A stretch of 64,000 nucleotides of DNA from JADGHX01 sp035760965 (GCA_035760965.1 DASTRY010000052.1:1-64000), one strand, 5' to 3'; shown: positions 30,929 through 40,646, counted from the first letter of the stretch. Numbers and translations: made by a program. Notes: generated by a model not told the origin, from the letters alone.

Positions 30929-32776
30929 ATGTCCGCCCGACATATCCATCGCATGCCCTTCGGCGCCGAGATCGTCGCAGACGGCGTGCGCTTCCGGCTC
31001 TGGGCCCCAAGTGCCCGCACCGTTGCGGTCGTCGGCGAAACCGCATCGCAGGGGCGGCGCGTGTTCGAGATGAATTCGCTGGCCGAAGGCTGGTTCGAGC
31101 TGACGACCGCTGCCGCCGGGCCGGGCACGCGCTACAAATTCCGCATCGACGGCGAGCTCGACGTGCCCGATCCCGCAGCCCGTGCGAACGACGATCTCGC
31201 GGGCGCCAGCATCGTCGTCGATCCGCTCGCGTACGAGTGGCACGACGAGGCGTGGTACGGCCGCCCCTGGCACGAAGCCGCCATCTACGAGCTGCACGTC
31301 GGAACCTTCACGCCCGAAGGGACATTCGCCGGAGTGCAGTCGCGCTTGGACCACCTCGCCGACCTCGGCATCACCGTCATCGAGCTCATGCCGCTCAACG
31401 AATTTCCAGGCTCGCGCGGCTGGGGCTACGACGGCGTGCTCCCGTATGCACCCGACGCGGCGTACGGCACGCCGGAGGAGTTGAAATCGCTGATCGACGC
31501 CGCGCATCGCCGCGGCCTCGCCGTGATACTCGACGTGGTCTACAACCACTTCGGCCCCGAAGGCAACTGGCTCCACCGGTACGCCAAGGATTTCTTCACG
31601 GAGCGCCATCACACGCCCTGGGGCGCGGCCATCAACTTCGACGGGCCCGGCAGTCGTCACGTGCGTGACTTCTTCATCCACAACGCGCTCTATTGGCTCG
31701 AGGAGTATCGCTTCGATGGTCTGCGCGTGGATGCCGTGCATGCGATGAAGGACGACAGCGAGGTGCACTTCATCACGGAGCTGCGCCGCGCGATGCACGA
31801 CGGGCCCGGTCGCGAGCGACCGGTGTATCTCGTGCTCGAAAACGGCGACAACTCGGCCCACCTGCTCGGTGCCCCGAACGTTCGCGATGCCGCCGACGCG
31901 CAGTGGAATGACGACGTCCATCACTGCCTGCACGTGATCCTCACCGGTGAGACGGATGGGTACTACGAAGACTACGCGCAGAAGCCGCGTGCCATGCTCT
32001 GCCGCTGTCTCGCGGAGGGCTTCGCTTTTCAGGGCGAACCGTCAGCGCACGAGAGCGGCGCGCCGCGCGGCGAGCCGAGCGCGCACCTGCCACCGACCGC
32101 CTTCGTGAATTTCCTGCAAGACCACGATCAGATCGGCAATCGCGCGTTCGGCGAGCGTCTGGCCACGCTCGTGAAGAACGAGGCGGCGTTGCGCGCGGCC
32201 ACGGCAACTCTGCTCCTCGCGCCGTCGCCGCCGATGCTGTTCATGGGCGAGGAATGGGGCGCGCAAGAGCCGTTCGTGTACTTCTGCGACTTCGGACCGG
32301 AGCTGGCCAACGCCGTGCGCGAGGGGCGCAAGCGCGAGTTCGCGCGCTTCGCACAGTTCGCCTCGGGCGCAGCCAACCGAGAGCCGCCCGACCCAACCGC
32401 GCCGGAGACGTTCCACCTCGCGAAGCTCGATTGGAGCAAGATTCACCAGCCGCGCCATGCGAGCTGGCTCGAGCTCTACCAGCGACTGCTCGCCATTCGT
32501 CAGCGCGATATCGTGCCGCTCATTCCCGAGATCACGCGTGGCCGCTGCATCCGGCTCGAAGACAACGGCGCGTTCTCCGTCGACTGGACGATGCGCGACG
32601 GCTCGCAGCTGCATCTCATCACCAATCTCACCGCGCGCGCGGTGCCCATCGTGGTGAAACCCGCCGGCCGCGTGATCTACGCCACGCATCCCAACATTCG
32701 CGGATCGGTGAAGCGCAACATCGTCGAGCCGTGGAGCGTCACGTGGCTGCTGGAGCGCGCGCACCGCAATGAATGA
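30929..32776 (+). CDS. treZ: Malto-oligosyltrehalose trehalohydrolase
   Basis: GH13_10 enzyme of 615 residues releasing trehalose from maltooligosyltrehalose. It begins with a CBM48-like domain (FGAEIVADGVRFRLWAPSA), then the barrel: nucleophile YRFDGLRVDAVHAM, acid YLVLENGDNS and the diagnostic NFLQDHDQIGNRAFGERL. Its partner treY starts inside its last eight bases. The pair converts linear glucan to free trehalose, opposite in direction to TreS-Mak-GlgE encoded upstream, so this operon can run a glucan-trehalose cycle. Confidence 0.95.
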   Translation: MSARHIHRMPFGAEIVADGVRFRLWAPSARTVAVVGETASQGRRVFEMNSLAEGWFELTTAAAGPGTRYKFRIDGELDVPDPAARANDDLAGASIVVDPLAYEWHDEAWYGRPWHEAAIYELHVGTFTPEGTFAGVQSRLDHLADLGITVIELMPLNEFPGSRGWGYDGVLPYAPDAAYGTPEELKSLIDAAHRRGLAVILDVVYNHFGPEGNWLHRYAKDFFTERHHTPWGAAINFDGPGSRHVRDFFIHNALYWLEEYRFDGLRVDAVHAMKDDSEVHFITELRRAMHDGPGRERPVYLVLENGDNSAHLLGAPNVRDAADAQWNDDVHHCLHVILTGETDGYYEDYAQKPRAMLCRCLAEGFAFQGEPSAHESGAPRGEPSAHLPPTAFVNFLQDHDQIGNRAFGERLATLVKNEAALRAATATLLLAPSPPMLFMGEEWGAQEPFVYFCDFGPELANAVREGRKREFARFAQFASGAANREPPDPTAPETFHLAKLDWSKIHQPRHASWLELYQRLLAIRQRDIVPLIPEITRGRCIRLEDNGAFSVDWTMRDGSQLHLITNLTARAVPIVVKPAGRVIYATHPNIRGSVKRNIVEPWSVTWLLERAHRNE

Positions 32777-35474
32777 GGCGGCTGCACCGAGCGGCCGCCG
32801 GGCCATCATTCCGCGGGCCACCTATCGGCTGCAGCTGAACGGCACCTTCACGTTCAGGGATGCGACGGCGCTCATCCCCTACCTCGCCGCGCTCGGCATC
32901 TCGCACGTCTACTGCTCGCCGTACTTTCGCGCGCGCCCGGGCAGCATGCATGGCTACGACGTCGTCGATCACAACGCGCTCAATCCCGAGATCGGGACCG
33001 AAGCGGATTTCGAGGAATTCGTCGCCACGCTGCGCGCGCACGGCATGGGGCACATCGTCGACTTCGTGCCGAATCACGTCGGCATCATGGGCGCCGAGAA
33101 TGCGGCCTGGATGGACGTGCTGGAGCACGGCCAGGACTCGAAGTTCGCCGAGTTCTTCGATATCGACTGGCAGCCGCCGACAGCGGGGATGGCGGGCAAG
33201 ATTCTCGTGCCGGTGCTCGGCTCGCCTTACGGCGAGAGCCTCGAGAAGGGCGAGCTGCAGTTGCGATACGAGCCCGAGACGCACTCGCTCGCGGTGTTCT
33301 ATCACCAGCATCGCTTCCCCATCGATTCGCGCACGTACCCGCCCGGCCCGCTCGAAGACGTGCCGCGCGAGCTGAACGGCACGCCCGGCGACCCGAGGAG
33401 CTTCGACAAGCTGCACGACCTGCTCGAGCGACAGAGCTACCGCCTCGCGTACTGGCGCGTCGCCGCGGACAACATCAACTACCGGCGCTTCTTCGACGTG
33501 AACGATCTCGCGGCGCTGCGCATGGAGAATCCGCAAGTATTCGCGACGACGCATCGATTGCTGCTGCAATTGATCGCGGAGGGAAAGCTCGACGGGGTCC
33601 GCATCGACCATCCCGACGGCTTGTACGATCCGCACGCCTACTTCGAGACGCTGCAGAGCGCGGTGAACGACGGCGCGCCCTGCCCGGCCGACAAGTCGCA
33701 GCTGCCTCTGTATCTGATCGTCGAGAAGATCCTCGCGACCTTCGAGCGGCTGCCGCAGAGCTGGCCGGTGCACGGCACGACGGGCTACAACTTCACGAAT
33801 CTCGTGAGCGGCGTGTTCGTCGATGCGCGCGCCAAGGCGCGGCTCGATCGCATCTACAGCGCGTTCATCGTCGACTACGCGGAGTGGGCCGACGTCGCGT
33901 TCGACTCCAAGGTGCTGGTGCTCGGCACATCGCTGGCTGCCGAGCTGAACGTGCTCGCCAATCAGCTCGCCCGCATCGCGGAGGCGGACCGGCACACGCG
34001 CGACTTCACGCTGAACAACCTGCGTCGCGTCTTGATGGAGGTCATCGCGTGCTTCCCGGTGTATCGCACGTACGTCACGGACCGAGCCTCGGATGAAGAC
34101 CGACGCTTCATCGATTGGGCGATTGCGCGCGCTCGGCGCCGCAGCCCCTCGACGGATGAGCCGATGCTGGAGTTCGTGCGCGCACGACTCCTCGCCGACG
34201 TTTCCGGGGTCGATCCGTCGATGCACGCGCAGGTTCGCGCGTTCGCAGGGAAATTCCAGCAGGTGACCGCGCCCGTCACGGCGAAGGGCGTCGAGGACAC
34301 GGCGCTGTATCGGTTCACGCGGCTGGTCTCACTGAACGAGGTGGGTGGCGAGCCGGAAACCTTCGGCACGAGCGTCCGGCAGTTCCACAGCGACGCCCAG
34401 TATCGCGCGAGGAACTGGCCGCACGAGATGCTCACAACGTCCACGCACGACACGAAACGAGCGGAAGACGTGCGTGCGCGCATCAACGTGCTCTCGGAAA
34501 TGGTGGTCCCATGGCGCAAAGCGATCCAGCGCTGGAGTCGCATGAATCGCACTCGCCGGCGCATCGTCGATGACATGCCTGCGCCCGGACCGCACGCGGA
34601 GTACCTGCTCTATCAGACGCTGCTCGGCACCTGGCCGCTCACGCCGCTCGACGATGAGGCGTACGCGAAGTACCGCGAGCGCATCGAGGAGTACATGGTG
34701 AAGGCCTCGCGCGAGGCCAAGCGGCGCACGAGCTGGGCGAACGTCAACGCGGAGTACGAAGAGGCGCTCCGGCAGTTCATCCGGCTCACCCTCGAGAGGC
34801 GCGAAGGGAATTTGTTTCCCGGCGAGCTCGCCGATTTCGCGCGACGCCTCGCGCGCTTCGGCTTCTTGAACAGCCTCGCGCAGACGCTCTGCAAGCTCAC
34901 GGCACCCGGCGTGCCGGACATCTACCAGGGCAACGAGATCTGGGACGACTCGCTCGTCGACCCTGACAATCGACGGCCGGTCGACTACGACCTGCGGCGG
35001 CGTCTGCTCGCCGACGTGCGCGACTGGACCTCACGCGAACAGCTGCAGGCGGGACTCGACTCCCTCGAGGACGGCCGCTGCAAGCTCTTCGTCACGTTCA
35101 AGACTCTCGAGCTGCGGCGCGGGCAAGAGCGGCTCTTCCGGGACGGCGCTTACGTGCCGCTCACGGTGTCCGGCGCAAGCGCTCAGCACGTGCTCGCTTT
35201 CGCGCGCAGGGCCGACGACCAGCTGGCCATCGTCGCCGTGCCGCGCCTCAGCGCGCGCTTGCTGGGCTGGCGCGAGGCGCTACCGCTCGGTGCCGGCGTG
35301 TGGGGTGAGACGCGGATCGACATCCCCCCGCGGGTGCACGTAGCGGAAGCGGGGCCGCTGCGCAACGTGCTCACCGGCGAGACGATCGAGCTCGCGCAGG
35401 ACGACGCCGGCATCCAGCTCGTCGTCGCGAGCGTCTTCTCGAGCTTTCCCGTGGCGCTGCTCGTCCGCGCGTAG
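32769..35474 (+). CDS. treY: Malto-oligosyltrehalose synthase
   Basis: GH13_26 enzyme of 901 residues that turns the reducing-end alpha-1,4 link of a maltodextrin into an alpha,alpha-1,1 link. Features: RATYRLQLNGTFTFRDATAL at the N-terminus, YCSPYFRARPGSMHGYDVVD, nucleophile KLDGVRIDHPDGLYDP, acid YLIVEKIL and TSTHDTKRAEDVRARI. The start overlaps treZ by eight bases. It is the last gene of the glgB-glgE-treS-glgX-treZ-treY operon; a 109-bp gap follows. Confidence 0.96.
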   Translation: MNEAAAPSGRRAIIPRATYRLQLNGTFTFRDATALIPYLAALGISHVYCSPYFRARPGSMHGYDVVDHNALNPEIGTEADFEEFVATLRAHGMGHIVDFVPNHVGIMGAENAAWMDVLEHGQDSKFAEFFDIDWQPPTAGMAGKILVPVLGSPYGESLEKGELQLRYEPETHSLAVFYHQHRFPIDSRTYPPGPLEDVPRELNGTPGDPRSFDKLHDLLERQSYRLAYWRVAADNINYRRFFDVNDLAALRMENPQVFATTHRLLLQLIAEGKLDGVRIDHPDGLYDPHAYFETLQSAVNDGAPCPADKSQLPLYLIVEKILATFERLPQSWPVHGTTGYNFTNLVSGVFVDARAKARLDRIYSAFIVDYAEWADVAFDSKVLVLGTSLAAELNVLANQLARIAEADRHTRDFTLNNLRRVLMEVIACFPVYRTYVTDRASDEDRRFIDWAIARARRRSPSTDEPMLEFVRARLLADVSGVDPSMHAQVRAFAGKFQQVTAPVTAKGVEDTALYRFTRLVSLNEVGGEPETFGTSVRQFHSDAQYRARNWPHEMLTTSTHDTKRAEDVRARINVLSEMVVPWRKAIQRWSRMNRTRRRIVDDMPAPGPHAEYLLYQTLLGTWPLTPLDDEAYAKYRERIEEYMVKASREAKRRTSWANVNAEYEEALRQFIRLTLERREGNLFPGELADFARRLARFGFLNSLAQTLCKLTAPGVPDIYQGNEIWDDSLVDPDNRRPVDYDLRRRLLADVRDWTSREQLQAGLDSLEDGRCKLFVTFKTLELRRGQERLFRDGAYVPLTVSGASAQHVLAFARRADDQLAIVAVPRLSARLLGWREALPLGAGVWGETRIDIPPRVHVAEAGPLRNVLTGETIELAQDDAGIQLVVASVFSSFPVALLVRA

Positions 35475-35583
35475 GTGGCGCTGATCAGCGGCTTACAGGA
35501 AGGCTGTCTTTATCGACCGATCGGGAGCACACTCCCGCAGGTCCGAGCAGCTCATTGCCACTCCACAACGAGGGGGATCCGAT

Positions 35584-35787
35584 ATGGGTCTGAGCATCCG
35601 CTACAAGGTTGTCGGGGGGCGCGAGGGTGAAGACCTCTGCCTCACCGAGATGGACGTCCAGGAAACGCTGACCAAGACGCTCGAGCGCTACACGAAGCTC
35701 GGTTGCCGCGTGACGCACATCGGCGATGAGTACCTGATCGAAGACAGCGCCGGCGATCTGGTCGCGACATACGAAATCATTCACTAG
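35584..35787 (+). CDS. Small acidic hypothetical protein
   Basis: Protein of 67 residues preceded by a strong GAGGGGG Shine-Dalgarno, which supports translation. The sequence MGLSIRYKVVGGREGED, then LTEMDVQETLTKTLERYTKLGC and a beta-hairpin-like HIGDEYLIEDSAGDLVATYEI suggest a compact alpha/beta domain. No family is recognised and no signal peptide is seen. It follows the trehalose operon by 109 bp and is convergent with the ABC transporter gene, so it may have its own promoter. Confidence 0.7.
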   Translation: MGLSIRYKVVGGREGEDLCLTEMDVQETLTKTLERYTKLGCRVTHIGDEYLIEDSAGDLVATYEIIH

Positions 35788-35799
35788 CCGCCGCCATTT

Positions 35800-37677
35800 C
35801 TAGCGATAGCCGCGCGCCTGCAGCGTGAAGAGGTGCGCGTAGCGGCCGTTGAGCGCCATGAGCTCGTCGTGACTGCCGAGCTCGACGATGCGGCCGTGAT
35901 CCAGCACGGCGATCTGGTCCGCCATGCGCACGGTGGAGAACCGGTGCGAGATCAGGATGGTGATGCGCTCGCGCGCGAGCTGCCGGAAGTGCTCGAACAC
36001 CTCGGCCTCGGCCGCCGCGTCCATCGCGGCGGTCGGCTCATCCAGCACGAGAATGTCCGCGCGCGTGCGCATGAATGCGCGCGAGAGCGCGATCTTCTGC
36101 CACTGGCCGCCTGAGAGCTCGCGCCCGTCCTGAAACCACTTGCCGAGCTGCGTACGATATCCGGCCGGCAAGTTTTCGATGAAGTCGCTCGCCTGCCCCT
36201 TCGCGGCGGCTTCACGCCAGCGCGCTTCGTCTTCGAAGTGGCGCTCGTCGCCGGCCCCGACGTTCTCGCCGACCAGCATCTGGTAGCGCGTGAAGTCCTG
36301 GAAGATGACGCCGATGCGCTCGCGCAGCGCGCGCTCGTCCCACTCCGCGAGATCGAGGCCGTCCAGCAGGATGCGCCCGGAGGTGGGCTGATAAAGGCGC
36401 GTGAGCAGCTTGATGAGCGTCGTCTTGCCCGAGCCGTTCTCGCCGACGAGCGCGAGACTTGCGCCCGGCTTCAAGTGCAGCGTGATGTTCTCGAGCGCCG
36501 GCTCGCTCGCGCCCGGGTACGTGAACCCGACGTTCTCGAAGCGAATGCCGTCTTCCGGATGAGGCCCGCGCGCCGCGGCGCCGAGCGCCGGCGGAACCTC
36601 GGTTTCCAGGTACTCGTAGAGCGTCGAAAGATAGAGATTGTCCTCGTACATCCCGCCGACCGCCGACAGGCTGGCGGAGACCGCGGACTGCCCCTGACGG
36701 AACAGCATCAGGTACATCGTCATCTGCCCGAGCGTAATCAGGCCGCGCACCGTGCTGACCGCGATCCACGCGTACGCGCCATAGAGCGCAACGGTTGCGA
36801 TGAGCCCGAGCCCGAAACCCCAGGCGTCGCGCCGGATCGTGAGCGCGCGATCCGCGCTGTACAGTCGATTGAAGATGTCTCGATATCGCTGCAGCAGGCG
36901 CTCGCCGAGCCCGTAGAGCTTCACCTCTTTCGCATGGTCCTCGCGTGCGAGCACCGTCTCCAGATACATCTGCATGCGCGTCTCGGGCGAGCGCCAGCGG
37001 AAGAGCCGGAAGGCATCGCCGGAGAACTTCGCTTCCGCGATGAATGCCGGCAAGCCGGCGAGCAGCAGCACGGCGACCGCCCACGGTGAGAAGTGAAAGA
37101 GCAGTGAGCCGTAGCTCACGAGCGATATGCCGTTCTGCACGAGCCCGAACGTGCGCATCACGAGACTCAGGGGCCGGCTCGACGCCTCGCGCCGCGCGCG
37201 CGTGAGCTTGTCGTAGAACTCGGAATCCTCGAAGTGCTGCAGCTCGAGCGTCAACGCCTTCTCGAGGATCATGACGTTCACGCGCTGGCCGAGCTGGGCT
37301 CGCAGCAGCGACTGACAGAGCGAGAGGCCACGCTGGGCCGCCGCGATCGCCGCGACGAGCACCCCTTCGAGAACGACGAGCTCGATGACCCGCGACGCAT
37401 CGCCCGTCTTCATCGCGCCGACGACCGCATCGACGATGAGGGAGCCGACGTACGCGACCGCGGCAGGCAGCGCGCCGGCGACGACGGTGAGCGCCGCGAT
37501 GGCGAGCGTCAGCCTGCGGCTGGTGCTCCACACCAGCTCGAGGGCGCGCCGGCTATAGCGAAACACGCCGAAGAAGCCCTGGATGTTCAGGGACTTCTCG
37601 TGCGGTGCGCGAGGGACCGTGGTCAGGCGGTGCACGAGGCGTCCCGGTGCCCGCGCCGGGCCGCTCTTAGCATCCAT
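35800..37677 (-). CDS. ABC exporter half-transporter (permease-ATPase fusion)
   Basis: Protein of 625 residues. Six transmembrane helices (about residues 50-360) come first, then an ATPase domain with Walker A GENGSGKTTLIKLL, signature LSGGQWQKIALSRA, Walker B ADILVLDEPTAAMDAAAE and the switch His in LISHRFSTVRMAD. No C39 peptidase domain is present. The membrane domain resembles exporters found beside peptide natural-product genes as well as housekeeping lipid or drug exporters. It lies about 8-12 kb from the lasso genes, separated by unrelated genes, so a role in lasso-peptide export is possible but not supported by position. Confidence 0.92.
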   Translation of the reverse strand: MDAKSGPARAPGRLVHRLTTVPRAPHEKSLNIQGFFGVFRYSRRALELVWSTSRRLTLAIAALTVVAGALPAAVAYVGSLIVDAVVGAMKTGDASRVIELVVLEGVLVAAIAAAQRGLSLCQSLLRAQLGQRVNVMILEKALTLELQHFEDSEFYDKLTRARREASSRPLSLVMRTFGLVQNGISLVSYGSLLFHFSPWAVAVLLLAGLPAFIAEAKFSGDAFRLFRWRSPETRMQMYLETVLAREDHAKEVKLYGLGERLLQRYRDIFNRLYSADRALTIRRDAWGFGLGLIATVALYGAYAWIAVSTVRGLITLGQMTMYLMLFRQGQSAVSASLSAVGGMYEDNLYLSTLYEYLETEVPPALGAAARGPHPEDGIRFENVGFTYPGASEPALENITLHLKPGASLALVGENGSGKTTLIKLLTRLYQPTSGRILLDGLDLAEWDERALRERIGVIFQDFTRYQMLVGENVGAGDERHFEDEARWREAAAKGQASDFIENLPAGYRTQLGKWFQDGRELSGGQWQKIALSRAFMRTRADILVLDEPTAAMDAAAEAEVFEHFRQLARERITILISHRFSTVRMADQIAVLDHGRIVELGSHDELMALNGRYAHLFTLQARGYR

Positions 37678-37712
37678 CTGGACGGCGCGTCATTCGACGG
37701 GGAGAGCAAGAG

Positions 37713-39089
37713 TCAGGCATGCCGCTGCTTTTTGGGGCCGACCGCCGGCGTATCCAAGCCCACGGCCAGCTCGGGAGCGTCGACGACCCGGCCCTCGGTC
37801 GTCCGCGTGATGAGGCGCGACCCGCGGCGGAAGAAGACGTACGCGTAAATCCAAGACACGAGCACGGAGATTCGATTGCGGAAGCCGATGAGCACCGTGA
37901 TGTGAAGTGCGAGCCACGCCAGCCACGCGAGCAGCCCGGAGATGTGGAAGGGCCCGACCTCGGCGACCGCCCGCGATTTGCCGACCGTCGCCATCGACCC
38001 GAAGTCCCGGTAGTGGAACCCCCGGGCACGCGTGTCGTGCTTGCCGGCCAGCTCCTCGCGGATGATCCGGGCGACGTACCGCCCCATCTGCATCGCGCCC
38101 TGCGACACCCCGGGCACCTGACGCCCCGTCTTGGAATCCACGAGGTACGCCGCATCCCCGATCACGAAGACGTTCGGGTGCCCCGGAACCGAGCAATCCG
38201 GCTGCACCTTCACGCGGCCGCCGGGACCGAGCTCCACGCCCAGGGTCTGGACCAGCGGATGCGCGCGCACGCCCGCCGCCCAGATCACGTTGTAACTGCG
38301 CAGCCGCTCGCCGGCGACCTCGACGCCGTCTTCGAAGACCTGCGTGACCGGACAGCCGAGGCGAACGTCCACGCCGAGCGCTTCGAGCTGGCGCAGCGCC
38401 TTCTGCGACAGGTCCGGGTCGAAGGCCGGCAGCAGTCGCGGACCGGCTTCGATCAGGATGACGCGCGCGCGGCGCGTATCGGCGACGCGGAAGTCGCGCG
38501 GGATCACGTCGACCGCCAGCTCCTTGATCGCGCCCGCCAGCTCGACGCCGGTCGGTCCGCCGCCGACGATGACGAACGAGAGCAGCGCCGCGCGCTCCGC
38601 CATGTCCTTTTCCAGCTCGGCGCGTTCGAACGAGAGCAGCAGGCGCGAACGGATGCGCGTCGCGTCCTCGACCTCCTTCATGCCCGGCGCAAAGCGCGCC
38701 CAATCCGGGTGCCCGAAGTAGTTGTCCACGGCGCCGGGCGCGAGCACGAGGTAGTCGTACGGAACGGGATTGCCGCCGACGAAGATGCGCTTTTCCTCGA
38801 GCGCCACCCGGTCGACCTCGCCCAGCATGACGAGCGCATTCTTCTGGCCGCGCAAAATCGTGCGGATGGGCTGCGCGATGTCCGCCGGCCCGAGCGCGGC
38901 GCTCGCCACCTGATACAGCAGCGGCTGGAACAGGTGATAGTTGTTGCGATCCACGACGATCAACTCGATCGGTGCGTGCTTGAGCGCGCGCGCACAGAAC
39001 AGCCCACCGAATCCGCAGCCGACGATGACGACGCGCGGAACCGATGACGAATTGACCGGGATGGGCAACGAAGGCGATGGCGTGCTCAC
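37713..39089 (-). CDS. ndh: Type II NADH dehydrogenase-like NAD(P)/FAD oxidoreductase
   Basis: Flavoprotein of 458 residues from the GTG at 39089 (an in-frame TTG at 39149 would add 20 residues). Two Rossmann motifs are clear: VVIVGCGFGGLFCARAL for FAD and FVIVGGGPTGVELAGAI for NADH. NDH-2 family features follow: DRNNYHLFQPLLYQVA and IGDAAYLVDSKTGRQVPGVSQGAMQMG. Near the C-terminus is an amphipathic, partly hydrophobic stretch (LAWLAWLALHITVLIGF) typical of membrane association. It oxidises NADH and reduces quinone without pumping protons. The start choice is the weak point. Confidence 0.9.
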   Translation of the reverse strand: MSTPSPSLPIPVNSSSVPRVVIVGCGFGGLFCARALKHAPIELIVVDRNNYHLFQPLLYQVASAALGPADIAQPIRTILRGQKNALVMLGEVDRVALEEKRIFVGGNPVPYDYLVLAPGAVDNYFGHPDWARFAPGMKEVEDATRIRSRLLLSFERAELEKDMAERAALLSFVIVGGGPTGVELAGAIKELAVDVIPRDFRVADTRRARVILIEAGPRLLPAFDPDLSQKALRQLEALGVDVRLGCPVTQVFEDGVEVAGERLRSYNVIWAAGVRAHPLVQTLGVELGPGGRVKVQPDCSVPGHPNVFVIGDAAYLVDSKTGRQVPGVSQGAMQMGRYVARIIREELAGKHDTRARGFHYRDFGSMATVGKSRAVAEVGPFHISGLLAWLAWLALHITVLIGFRNRISVLVSWIYAYVFFRRGSRLITRTTEGRVVDAPELAVGLDTPAVGPKKQRHA

Positions 39090-39202
39090 GCTTGGATTAT
39101 CGCCGATTCGCGCAGGCGCGGGCCCGCGGTACGGCTGTGACGAGGGCAAAGGCCGTCCGCGGAAGGGGCACGGCGCAACCTGCGCCGCACGCAGCGATCA
39201 GA

Positions 39203-39353
39203 TCATTGGGTTATTTCTGGGCGTTGGCGCGGCGGGCGCGAGCGCGGACCTTATCGGCGGCGCCGGCTCGTCGAGTTGCCGTGCCGGCCAGCCGAGGTAG
39301 CACCTCCGGCTCGCGTTGAGCCATCGCACAGACGCCCAGAAATAGCCGAATGA
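39203..39353. repeat. 22-bp imperfect inverted repeat flanking about 107 bp
   Basis: Arms at 39203-39224 and 39332-39353 are inverted copies matching at 20 of 22 positions and centred on TATTTCTGGGCGT. The enclosed 107 bp is GC-rich with no convincing gene. The arrangement recalls a small non-autonomous element or REP-type sequence between ndh and the M48 gene, but target-site duplications are not evident. Confidence 0.5.
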
Positions 39354-39440
39354 CCCGGCTTGCGAGCCCCGCGCCGCGGGGCTGCAGACAGCGACATAGA
39401 ACGGTGTGCGCCGGCTCGAGTTCCCTCCCGTGAACGCGCT

Positions 39441-40259
39441 TCAGCTCTTGGCTTTTTCGTAGAGCGGCATGACCTTCGGAACGAGCGCCTGCAGGTCTGC
39501 GATGCGCGTCTGCGGCGAGGGGTGCGTGCTCAGGAACTGCGGCGTGCCGCCCTGGTTGGCGGCGATCATTTTCTTCCACACGCTGACCGCGGCGTTCGGG
39601 TCGTACCCGGCCCGCGCCATCAGCTCGAGGCCGATCGTGTCCGCTTCGGATTCCTGCTCACGGCTGTGCGGGAGCTGGAACGTCACCGACGCCACCTGAT
39701 TGGCCAGCCCCATCGCGCCCTCGCCCGCGCCCGTCACAACGGCCACACCGGCCAGCGCGATCTGTTGCGCATAGAGCCGCGAGATGCGCTCGCGCGAGTG
39801 CTCGCGCAACGCATGGGCCATCTCGTGCCCGATCACCGCAGCGAGCTCCGCGTCCGAAAGGTTGAGCTGCTCGACCAGGCCCGAGTAGACCATGATCTTG
39901 CCGCCGGGCATGCAGTACGCATTCAGCTCCTTGGTCGTGAGGGTGTTCACTTCCCAGTTCCAGCCTGGTGCGTCCGAGCGAAAGACGGCGGTACCGGGAA
40001 TCAGCCGCTGCGAGACCTTGCGGACTCGCGACGTGAGCGCACTGTTGGCGTTCAGCTTGCCTTCTTGCTGCGCCTTTTGTTTCTCCTGCGCGTACGCCGT
40101 CTCGGCGCCCTTCTCGACTTCCTCTTCGGATACGAGCATCCGCTGCTTGCGATTCACGCCGACCACGCCGGATTCGGTGGTCTGGACGGTTTCACACGCC
40201 GTGATGCTGGTGAGCAGCACGGCCAGGAGCACAACGGAAAGTCGTCTGACGAGCATCAT
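39441..40259 (-). CDS. M48 family metalloprotease lipoprotein
   Basis: Zinc protease of 272 residues, BepA/LoiP-like. I chose the ATG at 40259, after a GAGGG Shine-Dalgarno, because it begins an ideal lipoprotein signal (LVRRLSVVLLAVLLTSITAC). The active-site motif is GHEMAHALREHSRER with HExxH, and the third zinc ligand is in ESEADTIGLELM; the STHPSPQTRIADLQAL C-terminal motif is also typical. It probably acts at the outer membrane in protein quality control. It is divergent from the FecI gene by 470 bp. Confidence 0.93.
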   Translation of the reverse strand: MMLVRRLSVVLLAVLLTSITACETVQTTESGVVGVNRKQRMLVSEEEVEKGAETAYAQEKQKAQQEGKLNANSALTSRVRKVSQRLIPGTAVFRSDAPGWNWEVNTLTTKELNAYCMPGGKIMVYSGLVEQLNLSDAELAAVIGHEMAHALREHSRERISRLYAQQIALAGVAVVTGAGEGAMGLANQVASVTFQLPHSREQESEADTIGLELMARAGYDPNAAVSVWKKMIAANQGGTPQFLSTHPSPQTRIADLQALVPKVMPLYEKAKS

Positions 40260-40511
40260 GAAAACCCTCGCATCGAGCATGGACTGAGCAAGATCCATTC
40301 CGGATCGATTCTAATCAAGGTGCTGCTGCGGGTCAGCGATGCGGGGGCGCGCGGGCCGACTACGTTGTACACGGGGCAGGACATCTGTCGGTGCGGGCCG
40401 CAGCGCCGGGGGACCGCAGTGCACACATCCAGGCTGCACCGATCCGCATCGTTCGAACCGGCTCACTTAAGTCTAGTGCGCTACGGAATAACGGGGGCGC
40501 GAAAGAAGTGT

Positions 40512-40550
40512 AAACGCCCGCCGCAGGCCGAAGGCCTGCAGCGGGCGTTT
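40512..40550. terminator. Strong hairpin between divergent genes
   Basis: AAACGCCCGC, then GCAGGCC, pair with GGCCTGC and GCGGGCGTTT around a GAA loop, with one C/A mismatch, giving an almost perfect stem of about 18 bp. It is terminator-like on either strand. Neighbouring genes diverge, however, so it would have to end a short, unannotated transcript or act in a leader. Confidence 0.5.
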
Positions 40551-40592
40551 CACCACAGTCACCTTCTCGACCCTGACGACAAGGAGCCGACC

Positions 40593-40646
40593 GTGGCTAC
40601 TGTTGATGTCCATGGAAGTCCCTATGCCTGGTTAAACGGACGCTAG
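40593..40646 (+). CDS. Possible 17-residue peptide or transposase remnant
   Basis: A GTG six bases after a perfect AAGGAG opens a 17-codon frame, MATVDVHGSPYAWLNGR, then TAG. The Shine-Dalgarno and spacing are as good as at real genes. The VDxHGSPxxWLxGR pattern also resembles the first catalytic Asp region of some DDE transposases, so it could instead be a remnant of an insertion sequence. It precedes the FecI gene by 83 bp. Confidence 0.3.
   Translation: MATVDVHGSPYAWLNGR

Noticed and set aside
35800..37677. ABC transporter as the lasso peptide exporter
   Set aside because: It lies several genes away, on the far side of ndh and the M48 protease, and nothing links it to the cluster.
39211..39579. 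A 122-codon minus-strand frame upstream of the M48 stop
   Set aside because: Half of it overlaps the M48 gene in another frame and the rest lies in the inverted repeat; there is no ribosome site.
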